Assembly: GCA_024279135.1 (NCBI GenBank)
Contig: JAJRRU010000010.1
Location: forward strand, 372,001 to 436,000
Direction of reading: 5' to 3'
Source: Alphaproteobacteria bacterium
GTDB lineage: Bacteria; Pseudomonadota; Alphaproteobacteria; Rhodospirillales; Casp-alpha2
DNA length: 64,000 bases
Position 1 is the stretch's first letter, and each line of letters opens with the position of its first letter. The notes below the pieces were generated by a model that saw only the letters and a program-made list of their open reading frames with translations, made no database searches and was not told the DNA's origin. Shown here piece after piece: positions 8,823-17,694 of this stretch. The position numbers were made by a program, and so were the translations under genes.

Positions 8823-9764
8823 TTAATACAGGGACCATCTGTCTTTCAGAATCAAGGTCATTTTTTTATGATCGTTTCGCATCTCGCTGATTAACCAGTC
8901 GCGCACGTCTTCGACCATGGGGCGCATGGGGTTCAGGTTCGATGCCACAACATGATAACGCCGTCCGGTTTTGACCACCTGGGTACAGGCCGTAACCAGA
9001 TTGCCCTCGATAATCTGTTTCGAGGCGTCCGTAACCCATGCCAGGGAAATGCCCTGACCCTGAAGTGTTGCCTGCATAACGCTGGAATAATCGGAAAACC
9101 GGATGAATTTAGGCGTCTTTAATCTCATTTGGCCGGTTGCGTGAAAAAATTCGTCAAAGGTAAAACGCTGGTCTCCCGATTGGATCAGGCTGTGGGTGAA
9201 CCCTTTTATGGGTTTGTCCAGGCAGCCGTGCTCAGAAAAATACTCAGGCGTGCAAACGGCAATAATCTGTTCGTCGGCGAAGGGCCATCGGTGCATGTCT
9301 GTGTCCAGAGGATTGGACAGCCGTATCCCTAAATCAATATTGTGAAAAAAACCGTCCATCTCGTCGTTGCTAAACTGGAAATCAAGGCTGATTGTGGGAA
9401 ACGTCTCATTAAACGAAAACATGCGCGGAATGAACCAGTAATTGATCGCCGTGGCCGTCATGGCAATTTTAAACGTGTCGCGACGTTCGGCCTGCTGGTC
9501 AATATCGCGCAACACATCGGTGACGGTGTTAAATGCCATCGATGTTGCGCGGAAAAGCTTGCCACCACTGAGGGTGAGCTCGATCCACCGCCCATGTCGT
9601 TCAAACAGGTTATACCCGAGATGGGATTCCAGATTTTTTATAGATCGGCTGACGGCGGGCTGGGTCACATTAAGCTCGTTTGCCGCGTCGGAAAAACTCC
9701 GCAGACGAGCGACTGCTTCAAACGTGAACAGGGCGTTCGTGGATGGCAGGCGGCGCCTCAGCAT
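8823..9764 (-). CDS. LysR-family transcriptional regulator (GcvA-like branch)
   Basis: A 313-residue regulator. The N-terminal helix-turn-helix reads FTFEAVARLRSFSDAANELN then VTQPAVSRSIKNLESHLG; the region from about residue 90 to the end is the periplasmic-binding-protein-like effector domain (FKIAMTATAINYWFIPRM). It is divergent from the peptide-type ABC operon starting at 9914, so it probably controls that operon and itself. A T-N11-A palindrome lies directly upstream and overlaps its ribosome binding site. The effector is unknown. Confidence 0.9.
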   Translation of the reverse strand: MLRRRLPSTNALFTFEAVARLRSFSDAANELNVTQPAVSRSIKNLESHLGYNLFERHGRWIELTLSGGKLFRATSMAFNTVTDVLRDIDQQAERRDTFKIAMTATAINYWFIPRMFSFNETFPTISLDFQFSNDEMDGFFHNIDLGIRLSNPLDTDMHRWPFADEQIIAVCTPEYFSEHGCLDKPIKGFTHSLIQSGDQRFTFDEFFHATGQMRLKTPKFIRFSDYSSVMQATLQGQGISLAWVTDASKQIIEGNLVTACTQVVKTGRRYHVVASNLNPMRPMVEDVRDWLISEMRNDHKKMTLILKDRWSLY

Positions 9765-9767
9765 AAT

Positions 9768-9782
9768 ATAACCTCAGGTAAT
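9768..9782. promoter_or_regulatory. Candidate LysR-type binding site (T-N11-A)
   Basis: ATAACCTCAGGTAAT is a palindrome with only the third pair and the centre unmatched, and it fits the T-N11-A rule of LysR regulators. A related sequence, AAACCTGAGTAATAAT, occurs at 9866-9881 on the side of the ABC operon. Both lie in the 149-bp divergent gap. The first copy overlaps the regulator's own Shine-Dalgarno, which would suit autoregulation. Confidence 0.45.
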
Positions 9783-9913
9783 ATTTGATATGATTATTAT
9801 ACAGTTTCAATTCTTCTGCAAGACCGCAAGACTATAAACAGGTGAAGAAGTTCATCAGGATCTATAAACCTGAGTAATAATTAATAAAGTTATCAAACAA
9901 CGGAGGAAACACA

Positions 9914-11539
9914 GTGACCAAATCAAACAGTACCCTGCCTACTATCGATAGTCTTTCGCTAGTTGATCGTGATCGGGTAACCGCTGGATTGCGTCGTGGC
10001 GCGAACCGGCGTGAAGTTATGTCATGGCTTATCGCTGGCGGCATTTCTTTTGCTGCGGCTGGCTCCATTATCACGTCTGCGAAAAAGGCTTTGGCGGCGA
10101 CACCGAAAAAAGGTGGCAGACTGTCATTCGCCAGTGACCTACATGGGCCGTCCGATACCCTCGATCCGGGGCTTAACACCTCGACCATCGATTATACCCG
10201 TGGCCGCTCACATTATAACGGCCTGTGCCAGATGAATGAAAATCTGACAACGCGGCCTGAACTGGCCGAAGAATACTCGCCCAATAGTGATAATACGGAA
10301 TGGACCTTTAAACTGCGCAAGGATGTGAAATTCCACGATGGTTCATCGTTCGGTGCGGATGATGTTATCTATACCATGAGCCGTCATTACGGCGAGACAT
10401 CAACCTCGACGGCCAAGACCCTGGTTGCCGACGTTGCGGAATGGAAGAAAGTTGACAACCATACGGTCAAGGCGATCATGTCCTCACCAAGTGGCGATCT
10501 TCCGGCTATTTTGTGTACGCCCCAGTTCAAGATGATTAAAAACGGCACAACGGATTTCCAGAACCCGACCGGTACGGGACCATACAAGCTAAAGGAATAC
10601 AAACCCGGTGTGCGTTCACTTCATGTGCGTAATGAAGGTTACTGGCGTGAAGGTGGCAACGTTGACGAGATCGAGATTTTTGCCATTACCGATCCGGTGG
10701 CGCGTACCAGTGCCTTACTGTCCGGTGACATCACCATGATGCAGGCGCTCGATCCCAAAGCCATTAAACAGGTCGAAGGTACCCCTGGTGTGGGTATCTG
10801 GTCTGTTCCAGCCGGTGGTTATTTCGGCATCTGCGCTATGACCAATACGTCGCCCGGCAACGACCCGGACTTCGTCAAGGCCCTGCAATATATCCAGCGT
10901 CGCAAGAAGGTCATTAAATCGATCCTTAAAGGTCAAGGCACCGTTGGCAACGATCAGCCGATCAATATTTCTTACGGTGTGGATCATTGTTCCGATCTGG
11001 AACAGCGTGTTCATGATCTGGACAAGGCCAAGTTCCATCTCAAGAAATCCGGTATCACCACGGCTGAATTGCATGTGGCCGAGGTCGCACCAGGCCTGAC
11101 GGACTCGTGTCTGCTGGCCCAGCGCGAGGCCTCCAAGATCGGCCTTGACCTGCAAATCAAGAAAGTACCCAACGATGGTTACTGGGGTGCTGTGTGGATG
11201 AAGACACCGCTGAATGTTGTGTCATGGAACATGCGTCCAACGGCTAATATCATGATGAATTTGGCCTTTGCACCGGACGCGCCATGGAATGATACTTTGT
11301 GGAAAGACGAGCGCATGGGTAAATGGCTGGTTGAACACCGGGCTGAAACCGACCCGGGCAAACAACACGAATTAATGTGTGCCATGCAGACGCTCATTAA
11401 TGAAAATAGTGGCATGGTCATCATGGCTCATCGCAACTATCTCGACGCCAAGTCAGATAAAGTACAGGGTATTTCCCGTATGCCGCTTGGCTCATTGGGT
11501 GGTTACGAATGGCCGGAGTTTGCCTGGCTGGAAGGCTAA
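9914..11539 (+). CDS. ABC transporter solute-binding protein, family 5 (peptide/opine type), probable Tat export
   Basis: A 541-residue protein starting at GTG with GGAGG 7 bases upstream. The N-terminus is long, with a twin-arginine motif NRREVMSWL (Arg 32-33), a hydrophobic stretch AGGISFAAAGS, and a likely cleavage near ALA-AT at 61, so it is probably exported folded by the Tat system. The mature part opens GGRLSFASDLHGPSDTLDP and contains EYSPNSDNTEWTFKLRKDVKFHDG, classic SBP_bac_5 blocks (DppA/OppA family). It would deliver a peptide, opine or similar ligand to the permeases encoded next. A 339-bp gap with two hairpins separates it from them, which often keeps binding protein in excess. 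Confidence 0.9.
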   Translation: MTKSNSTLPTIDSLSLVDRDRVTAGLRRGANRREVMSWLIAGGISFAAAGSIITSAKKALAATPKKGGRLSFASDLHGPSDTLDPGLNTSTIDYTRGRSHYNGLCQMNENLTTRPELAEEYSPNSDNTEWTFKLRKDVKFHDGSSFGADDVIYTMSRHYGETSTSTAKTLVADVAEWKKVDNHTVKAIMSSPSGDLPAILCTPQFKMIKNGTTDFQNPTGTGPYKLKEYKPGVRSLHVRNEGYWREGGNVDEIEIFAITDPVARTSALLSGDITMMQALDPKAIKQVEGTPGVGIWSVPAGGYFGICAMTNTSPGNDPDFVKALQYIQRRKKVIKSILKGQGTVGNDQPINISYGVDHCSDLEQRVHDLDKAKFHLKKSGITTAELHVAEVAPGLTDSCLLAQREASKIGLDLQIKKVPNDGYWGAVWMKTPLNVVSWNMRPTANIMMNLAFAPDAPWNDTLWKDERMGKWLVEHRAETDPGKQHELMCAMQTLINENSGMVIMAHRNYLDAKSDKVQGISRMPLGSLGGYEWPEFAWLEG

Positions 11540-11556
11540 GCTAACGTTGTTATATA

Positions 11557-11585
11557 TCCGCTGGCCTGATGATCCGGTCAGCGGA
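11557..11585 (+). terminator. Hairpin after the binding-protein gene
   Basis: TCCGCTG and CAGCGGA (7 bp) are extended inward by GCC/GGT (one G-T pair) around a 9-base loop, 17 bases after the stop codon. No T-run follows. It is likely a partial terminator or 3'-end mRNA stabiliser. Confidence 0.45.
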
Positions 11586-11832
11586 CAAACCACGTACGTG
11601 ATTGAGTATCTGGTGAAAAATCCGACATTGTTTTGAGATGCGACCGCGAAGGAGCATTGCTTAAAGGCGGACCTGTTAATCATTTAACGTGATGAGGGTA
11701 GCGCAATTTTTTTTCTTCGTAACTGACCTGCTGTTGGGTTTCAGTAAAATTTGGTAGGGTCTGGTACGTTTGTTCTTGTGTCGTCAGTAAAGTTGATCGC
11801 CGTAAAAAATAAAAAAGCGACGCGTTTAGACA

Positions 11833-11858
11833 AAATCAAGGTTGTAGAAACTTGATTT
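11833..11858 (+). other. Hairpin just upstream of the permease ribosome binding site
   Basis: AAATCAAG and CTTGATTT form an 8-bp stem with a 10-base loop, ending 4 bases before the GGGAGG ribosome binding site of the first permease gene. It may affect mRNA stability or permease translation. Confidence 0.4.
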
Positions 11859-11878
11859 AGGGTGGGAGGCACTTACAC

Positions 11879-12826
11879 ATGCAACGCATGGTCATAAATC
11901 GAATTTTAATTGGTATCGTTACGCTGTTTGTTGTGTCGATTCTGGTTTTTGTCGGCACATCCATATTACCGGGAGACGTGGCCGAGATTGTCCTGGGACA
12001 AGCCGCAACGCCTGAATCACTGGCGGCTTACCGGGCCGAACGCGGCCTTGATCAACCGCTCTATATCCAGTTCATTAGCTGGCTGCAGGGCATGGCGACC
12101 GGTGATCTGGGAATCTCAAAGGCCGGCGGTGCCACCATTTCCAGTCTGATCGACGGGCGTCTGGGCAATACCATGTATCTTGCCGCAATCGTTGCGGTTA
12201 TATCTGTGCCGTTGTCCATTGCACTGGGGTTGCTGGCAGCCATGTATCCCGGCACCTGGATTGACCGGGTTTTGACCTTCGGAACATTGAGCCTGATTTC
12301 GGTACCCGAGTTCTTTATTGCCACATTTATGGTGCTTATTCTGGCCGTCAATCTGCACTGGTTGCCGGCGATTTCACGTATTTCACCGGATGCTACATTC
12401 CTGGAGGAAATGCGTGGCCTGGCCATGCCGCTGATAACCCTGATCATTGTCGTTTCCGCACAAATGATCCGTATGACCAGGGCCGGCATCCTCAACGTCA
12501 TGAACTCTCCCTACATTGAAATGGCCATCCTGAAGGGTGTCCCGCGCAAACGGATTATCCTGCGCCATGCTTTTTTCAATGCCATTGGCCCCATCGTCAA
12601 TGTGGTTGCCCTCAATCTGGCTTACCTGGTTTCCGGGGTTGTAGTGGTGGAAACCATCTTTGCCTATCCGGGGCTGGCCAAACTGATGATTGACGGGGTG
12701 CAGACCCGTGACCTACCGCTGGTCCAGGCCTGTGCCATGATTTTTTGCGGCACCTATGTTGTGCTGATCATTCTGGCCGATGTTGCGGCTATTTTGTCTA
12801 ACCCTCGTTTACGTAATCCGAAATAG
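11879..12826 (+). CDS. ABC transporter permease, DppB type
   Basis: A 315-residue inner-membrane protein with six predicted hydrophobic segments. It starts with MQRMVINRILIGIVTLFVV, has a periplasmic loop with the DppB-like GLDQPLYIQFISWL, and the cytoplasmic EAA loop EMAILKGVPRKRIILRHAF that docks to the ATPase. It belongs to the peptide/nickel/opine permease family and works as a heterodimer with the next gene product. GGGAGG is 10 bases before the ATG. The substrate is inferred only from the binding protein. Confidence 0.92.
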   Translation: MQRMVINRILIGIVTLFVVSILVFVGTSILPGDVAEIVLGQAATPESLAAYRAERGLDQPLYIQFISWLQGMATGDLGISKAGGATISSLIDGRLGNTMYLAAIVAVISVPLSIALGLLAAMYPGTWIDRVLTFGTLSLISVPEFFIATFMVLILAVNLHWLPAISRISPDATFLEEMRGLAMPLITLIIVVSAQMIRMTRAGILNVMNSPYIEMAILKGVPRKRIILRHAFFNAIGPIVNVVALNLAYLVSGVVVVETIFAYPGLAKLMIDGVQTRDLPLVQACAMIFCGTYVVLIILADVAAILSNPRLRNPK

Positions 12827-12838
12827 GCGTATTGAATC

Positions 12839-13756
12839 ATGACAGACAATATTACCAGCACAGGCGAAGAAGAAGAAAAGACCATCTATGATGAGTTGCA
12901 CGATGCGCCGCCCAAAAAGAAGCTTAAGCTTACCTGGGTCGGCAAACTTGGTGTGACCGTCGTTGCTTTCTGGGTGGTTATGGCTTTGATCGGGCCTTAT
13001 ATTGCGCCATTCCACGAGGCCGATATCATCGCCGATGACAGTTACCTTCCCGCGTTCAGCACGGATTCAGAAGGAACCTACATTCTGGGTACGGATTATC
13101 TGGAACGTGATATTTTATCGCGGATAATCTGGGGTGCGCGGACCACCATTGGTATTTCATTCGTTGCAACGTTGCTGGCCTATATGATGGGGGTAACCCT
13201 TGGTATTGGTGCTGCGGTGGCCGGTGGCTGGACCGATATGATCCTGAGCCGGGCCAATGACGCTATCTTATCCCTGCCGTCGATCATGCTTGGATTGCTG
13301 ATCGTTGTGGCATTGGGAACCTCTATACCGATCCTGATTTTGACGGCTTCGCTGATCTATGCCGCCAGTGTTTTCCGAATAGCGCGTGCCTTGGGTCAGG
13401 ATATTATGGTGATCGATTTTGTCGAAGCGGCCCGAGTTCGTGGCGAAGGGTTGTGGTGGGTAATTTCCCGCGAGGTCCTGCCCAATGCGGCTATGCCGCT
13501 GGCCACGGACTTTGGTCTTCGGCTGGTGTTTGTGGTGCTGTTTATTTCGAGCCTCAGTTTCCTCGGTCTCGGTATCCAGCCACCGGCGGCTGACTGGGGC
13601 AGCATGGTTCGCCAGAATTTGAGTGGACTTGGATATGGCTCCTACGCCTCTGTATGGCCCGCTTTGGCGATTGCCAGTTTCACGATTTCCATCAACCTGA
13701 TCGTTGACGATATTTCAGCGAAGTCCGGCGGCAGCCTGGCCAAGAAGATGATATAA
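12839..13756 (+). CDS. ABC transporter permease, DppC type
   Basis: A 305-residue permease starting after a 12-bp gap. The first 45 residues are hydrophilic and acidic (GEEEEKTIYDELHD), followed by a first membrane segment LGVTVVAFWVVMALIGPY and the DppC hallmark LGTDYLERDILSRIIWGAR. The EAA loop is FVEAARVRGEGLWWVISREVL, and SLSFLGLGIQPP is near the end. It pairs with the DppB-type subunit. Its stop codon overlaps the ATPase start by one base (TAATG). Confidence 0.92.
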   Translation: MTDNITSTGEEEEKTIYDELHDAPPKKKLKLTWVGKLGVTVVAFWVVMALIGPYIAPFHEADIIADDSYLPAFSTDSEGTYILGTDYLERDILSRIIWGARTTIGISFVATLLAYMMGVTLGIGAAVAGGWTDMILSRANDAILSLPSIMLGLLIVVALGTSIPILILTASLIYAASVFRIARALGQDIMVIDFVEAARVRGEGLWWVISREVLPNAAMPLATDFGLRLVFVVLFISSLSFLGLGIQPPAADWGSMVRQNLSGLGYGSYASVWPALAIASFTISINLIVDDISAKSGGSLAKKMI

Positions 13757-15678
13757 TGAGTGAACTTTTAGAAGTACGCGGCCTGAAAATAGAGGCCAAA
13801 AAAGAAGACGGTACACCTATTCCTATCGTCAAGGGTGTGGATTTTGTTGTCAAAGCCGGACAGGTGGTTGCCCTGATCGGCGAGTCAGGGTCGGGTAAAA
13901 CTACGATTTCCCTGGCAGCACTTGCGTATACCCGGCCGGGCCTGGAATTTTGCGGCGGTGAAGTTTGCCTGCATGGCGAAGATATTCTGACCATGCCCCC
14001 ACTCGGCCAGCGTAATTTACGTGGCAATCGTGTTGCCTATTTGGCCCAGAGTGCGGCGGCGACTTTTAATCCGGCAATCACCATTGGTGAACAGGTCACC
14101 GAGTCGGCTGTTCTGCATGGTGTATTGACCCAGGAAGAAGCCAACATACGAGCAATCGAGCTGTATGGTGCGCTCGAACTGCCGGACCCTGAACTGTTGG
14201 GCAGACGCTATCCTCACCAGGTTTCCGGTGGTCAGCTTCAACGCCTGATGGCGGCTATGGCGCTGATCGGTAAACCGGACCTGCTGGTGCTGGATGAACC
14301 CACAACCGCACTGGATGTGACAACCCAGATCGAAGTGCTGAAAGCCTTTAAGAAGGTCATCAACGAAGAAGGCTCTGCGGCCATTTATGTGACCCATGAT
14401 CTGGCTGTCGTGGCACAGGTCGCCGATCATATTGTGGTGCTGTATTCCGGTGAAGTGCAGGAGCAAGGTTCGGTTGAACAGATAATCAATAATCCACAAC
14501 ATCCCTATACCAAACGCCTGATGGCGGCGGTCAAACCGAAACCGACGGTCGATCTGGCCAGTGATGCGGTCGACGCCCGGCATGACCGCGAGCATGACAA
14601 TGTTAGAGTTGAAAACATGACGGCGGGTTATGGTGGCATAATCGATGGCAAACCGGCCATAACGGTGCTGCGTGATATTGATATGTCCGTGGAAAATGGC
14701 CATGTTGTCGGTGTTATCGGCGAAAGTGGTTGTGGCAAGTCCACGCTTGCACGTGTTATCGCCGGGTTGCTGGCACCGGCCCAGGGCAGTATATCACTTG
14801 ATGGTAAAATCCTTCCTGGCAATATGCTTTCGCGTTCACGCTCAGAATTGCAGAAGCTCCAGTTTGTTTACCAGATGGCCGATACGGCCCTCAATCCGAG
14901 ACAGCTTATCGGGGACATACTGGGCCGTCCTTTGCAATTCTATCATGGTATCACCGGCAAGGAGAATCGCAGACGGGTTAACGAGCTGCTGGAACTGGTT
15001 GAATTGCCCATCGATTTCGCCGAACGCTACCAGACAGAATTGTCCGGTGGACAGAAACAGCGTGTCAATCTGGCCCGCGCCCTGGCCGCCGAACCGGAAG
15101 TGTTGCTGTGTGATGAGGTCACATCGGCGCTCGACAGTATCGTCAGTTCCAACGTGATCAAGCTGCTCTCTAAATTACGAGACAAGACCGGTGTATCGTT
15201 CATGTTCATCAGCCATGATTTGTCTACGGTGGCATCCTTTGCCGATGAAATCGTGGTTCTGTATGCTGGCCGTGTGGTTGAGCAAGGCCCGGTGGCGAAA
15301 ATTCTGGCCCCGCCGTTCCATCCCTATACCCGGTTGTTAATCAGCTCGGTGCCTGAATTGCGCATCGGCTGGCTAGAAGAAACCATGGGCAAGCGTGAAA
15401 TGGCGGTCGGTATCGCCCGCGGTGTGGAAATAACCGAGGTTGGTTGCCCGTTCTATAACCGGTGCCCCATGGCTATTGAGGGAACCTGTAATCTCGACAC
15501 GGCCCCGGTTCATGAGCCGTCTTCGGGTCATTTGATTGCCTGCCATTGCAGCCTGGAAGATATCATCGCGGTAGAACATGAAACGCAACAAATTCTCAAG
15601 GGCTTTGAAGGTATAGGTGATAAAGTTGATATAAACCCCACTGGTAAAGCAGCCGTTTTAACGCAAGAACATTTTTAA
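13756..15678 (+). CDS. Fused double ABC ATPase, DppD-DppF type
   Basis: A 640-residue protein carrying both ATPase subunits of a peptide-type importer. The first domain has Walker A IGESGSGKTT (41-50), signature SGGQLQRLM and Walker B LLVLDEPTTALD. The second has GESGCGKST (about 321-329), LSGGQKQRVNLARA and VLLCDEVTSALD. The second Walker B has Cys-Asp-Glu-Val in place of the usual LDEP, and the catalytic Glu is kept. The C-terminal part carries a Cys-rich stretch (CPFYNRCPMAIEGTC) like the oligopeptide-type ATPase tail that binds an iron-sulfur cluster. The start overlaps the DppC-type stop codon, so translation is coupled. Confidence 0.93.
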   Translation: MSELLEVRGLKIEAKKEDGTPIPIVKGVDFVVKAGQVVALIGESGSGKTTISLAALAYTRPGLEFCGGEVCLHGEDILTMPPLGQRNLRGNRVAYLAQSAAATFNPAITIGEQVTESAVLHGVLTQEEANIRAIELYGALELPDPELLGRRYPHQVSGGQLQRLMAAMALIGKPDLLVLDEPTTALDVTTQIEVLKAFKKVINEEGSAAIYVTHDLAVVAQVADHIVVLYSGEVQEQGSVEQIINNPQHPYTKRLMAAVKPKPTVDLASDAVDARHDREHDNVRVENMTAGYGGIIDGKPAITVLRDIDMSVENGHVVGVIGESGCGKSTLARVIAGLLAPAQGSISLDGKILPGNMLSRSRSELQKLQFVYQMADTALNPRQLIGDILGRPLQFYHGITGKENRRRVNELLELVELPIDFAERYQTELSGGQKQRVNLARALAAEPEVLLCDEVTSALDSIVSSNVIKLLSKLRDKTGVSFMFISHDLSTVASFADEIVVLYAGRVVEQGPVAKILAPPFHPYTRLLISSVPELRIGWLEETMGKREMAVGIARGVEITEVGCPFYNRCPMAIEGTCNLDTAPVHEPSSGHLIACHCSLEDIIAVEHETQQILKGFEGIGDKVDINPTGKAAVLTQEHF

Positions 15679-15693
15679 GCAAGGGACCGTCAT

Positions 15694-16137
15694 ATGATTA
15701 AAAAAATCCTGATAGCCGTTGATGGTTCCAAACATTCATTGAAGTGTGTCGAATACGGGGCCTCCCTGGCTATGGGGCTGGGCGCCAAGATTCTACTTTT
15801 TCATGTGGTAAAACCCTATAACCTGCCGGACAGTCTGAGAAATTTTGCTAAGGCAGAACACATGGCGACGATCGATGCTGACCTGCTTAAAAAAGGTGCC
15901 CAGTATCTGCTCGCCAGTGCTTTGGATATCGCCCATGCAGCGGGTGTGAAAGACGTGACTATCGAGGCCGAAGAAGGCCCTATTGCGCGAACCATTGTAA
16001 AGCGGGCAGAATCCTACAAGGCTGATATGCTGGTTATCGGATCTCGTGGCATGGGGGATGTGGAAGGCATGTTGCGCGGCGGGGTTTCCCACCGGGTCGA
16101 GATTCTCTCAAAATGCCCTGTGGTGGTGGTTAAATAA
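15694..16137 (+). CDS. Universal stress protein, UspA family
   Basis: A 147-residue single-domain protein: MIKKILIAVDGSKHSLKCVEYG at the start, and the ATP-binding pattern G-2x-G-9x-G near the end in IGSRGMGDVEGMLRGG, followed by SKCPVVVVK. It lies 15 bp after the double ATPase gene with an AAGGGA ribosome binding site, so it is probably the last gene of that operon. Stress-type proteins next to transporters are common and may bind ATP or signal energy state; the role here is unknown. Confidence 0.92.
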   Translation: MIKKILIAVDGSKHSLKCVEYGASLAMGLGAKILLFHVVKPYNLPDSLRNFAKAEHMATIDADLLKKGAQYLLASALDIAHAAGVKDVTIEAEEGPIARTIVKRAESYKADMLVIGSRGMGDVEGMLRGGVSHRVEILSKCPVVVVK

Positions 16138-16177
16138 AATATCGCTCTGGCAGTTGCAGATAATGCTCTGGGCAATC

Positions 16178-16219
16178 AAACCCCCGTCGATTGATCGTGC
16201 ATCGGTTAGAGGGGGGTTT
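16178..16219 (+). terminator. Hairpin after the universal stress protein gene
   Basis: AAACCCCC (16178-16185) and GGGGGTTT (16212-16219) can form an 8-bp stem around a 26-base loop, 40 bases after the stop codon. There is no further T-run. It may separate the ABC operon from the MmgE/PrpD gene. Confidence 0.45.
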
Positions 16220-16323
16220 CCATGAATTCAATTCAGGCCAGCAATAGATAATTTCTCTTGCAGAGTGCATGGTCAGTCATGAACACTGTTTGCGGTTCAA
16301 TACCCTGGGCAAGGAGTTCCGCG

Positions 16324-17694
16324 ATGGGCGTCCCTTTTAACGAGTTTATTTCACCATTGTGTTATGAGACCCTGCCCGAGGATGTCCGCAAGGTTATGTT
16401 GCGCAGCCTGCTCGATACTATCGGTGTGGCCGCCGTGGGCAGCACCACAAAGCTTTCTGTCATCGCCCGCCAATTTGCCAGTGAGCACATGGCCGCTGGC
16501 CCGGATGGACCGCAAGCCCGTCTGTTATTTGATGGCCGTGCCGTAAGCCCGGCCGGGGCCGCAATGGGGGGGGCTTTTACCATAGATTCCATCGATGCCC
16601 ATGATGGTTATTCCGCCGTCAAGGGCCATGCCGGATCGGCGGTCCTGCCCGGTGTGCTGGGTGTGGTCGATGGTCTGCGCAGCCAGGGAAAAGATGTTTC
16701 CAGCCACCAGTTCATCACCGCACTGGCCATCGGGTATGAGGTCGGCTACCGCGCAGGCCTGGCCATGCACGCCACGTGCGCCGACTATCATACATCGGGT
16801 GCCTGGACGGCGGTCGGTGTCGCGGCGGCGGCGGCGAAATTGCTGGGGCTGGAGTATGAACAGGTCCGCCATGCCATGGGCATTGCGGAATATCATGGCC
16901 CGCGCAGCCAGATGATGCGCTGCATCGATCATCCCTCCATGGTCCGCGACGGCGTGGGCTGGGGCGCGCCGTCGGGTGTCAGCGCGGCTTATATGGCCCG
17001 TGCCGGTTTCACCGGCGCACCGGCTATTACCGTGGAAGCCAGCGACGATGTGACGGCGGGTTTCTGGTCTGATCTGGGCGTGAACTGGCAAATCAACAAT
17101 ACCCATTATAAACAATATCCGGTTTGTCGCTGGGCACACCCGTCTATCGATGCCGGCGATAAATTAATGCGCGAACATAATCTTACCAGCGATCATATTG
17201 AGCGGGTCCGTATCTCGACATTCCACTATGCTACGCGGCTGGCGGGACATCAGCCCAAGTCCCTCGATGAGCTGACTTATGCCTTGGCATTCCCTCTGGC
17301 TATCATGATTGTAAAACGCCGGATCGGCGCCGAGGAACTGCAAGAAAGCATTCTCAGCGATGAGGAGGTTCTGCGCATCAGTATGGCCACGGAAATCGTC
17401 GATTCTGATCACTATACCAAGATCAGCACCGCCAAGCGCTGGGCCGATGTGACGCTCTATCTGAAAGACGGTCGCGAACTTCAGTCGCCACCCAACACCC
17501 CGCGGGGTGACCCGGACGACCCATTGTCAGACCGCGAAATCAGCACCAAATTCCATTTACTGGCCGACCCGGTTCTGGGCGCAACCAAGACCAGTGATAT
17601 TGAAAATTTGATACCGCAGGATGGTCAGGGAGAATTCGATCTGGCCCGGTTGCTGGACCTGATACTGGCCCCAGTGGACGAAAACCCTGTTTAG
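16324..17694 (+). CDS. MmgE/PrpD family protein
   Basis: A 456-residue protein of the MmgE/PrpD family, which includes 2-methylcitrate dehydratase, cis-aconitate decarboxylase and iminodisuccinate epimerase. Seen blocks: LRSLLDTIGVAAVGS, GAAMGGAFTIDSIDAHDGYS with the conserved Asp-His pair, KGHAGSAVLPGVLGV and HYKQYPVCRWAHPSIDA. The start is the ATG with AAGGAG 7 bases upstream; the open frame begins earlier at 16258 but without such a site. The true substrate cannot be told from sequence. It is convergent with the DeoR-type gene and overlaps its end by 4 bases. Confidence 0.88.
   Translation: MGVPFNEFISPLCYETLPEDVRKVMLRSLLDTIGVAAVGSTTKLSVIARQFASEHMAAGPDGPQARLLFDGRAVSPAGAAMGGAFTIDSIDAHDGYSAVKGHAGSAVLPGVLGVVDGLRSQGKDVSSHQFITALAIGYEVGYRAGLAMHATCADYHTSGAWTAVGVAAAAAKLLGLEYEQVRHAMGIAEYHGPRSQMMRCIDHPSMVRDGVGWGAPSGVSAAYMARAGFTGAPAITVEASDDVTAGFWSDLGVNWQINNTHYKQYPVCRWAHPSIDAGDKLMREHNLTSDHIERVRISTFHYATRLAGHQPKSLDELTYALAFPLAIMIVKRRIGAEELQESILSDEEVLRISMATEIVDSDHYTKISTAKRWADVTLYLKDGRELQSPPNTPRGDPDDPLSDREISTKFHLLADPVLGATKTSDIENLIPQDGQGEFDLARLLDLILAPVDENPV

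Larger units (their letters stand above)
11540..11878 (+). other. Long spacer between binding-protein and permease genes
   Basis: These 339 bp hold no gene that I can support. They hold one hairpin just after the binding-protein stop (11557-11585), A/T-rich runs (near 11707 and 11802-11817), and a second hairpin immediately before the permease ribosome binding site (11833-11858). The spacer is probably transcribed as part of the operon and sets the ratio of the two parts; a second promoter within it is possible but not shown. Confidence 0.5.

Noticed and set aside
11636-11700. Short frames in the gap after the family-5 binding protein
   Set aside because: No frame with both a ribosome binding site and protein-like composition; the hairpins explain the spacer better.
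13756-15678. Possible frameshift joining two ATPase genes
   Set aside because: The reading frame is continuous and both domains are complete, so it is a true fusion of a common type.
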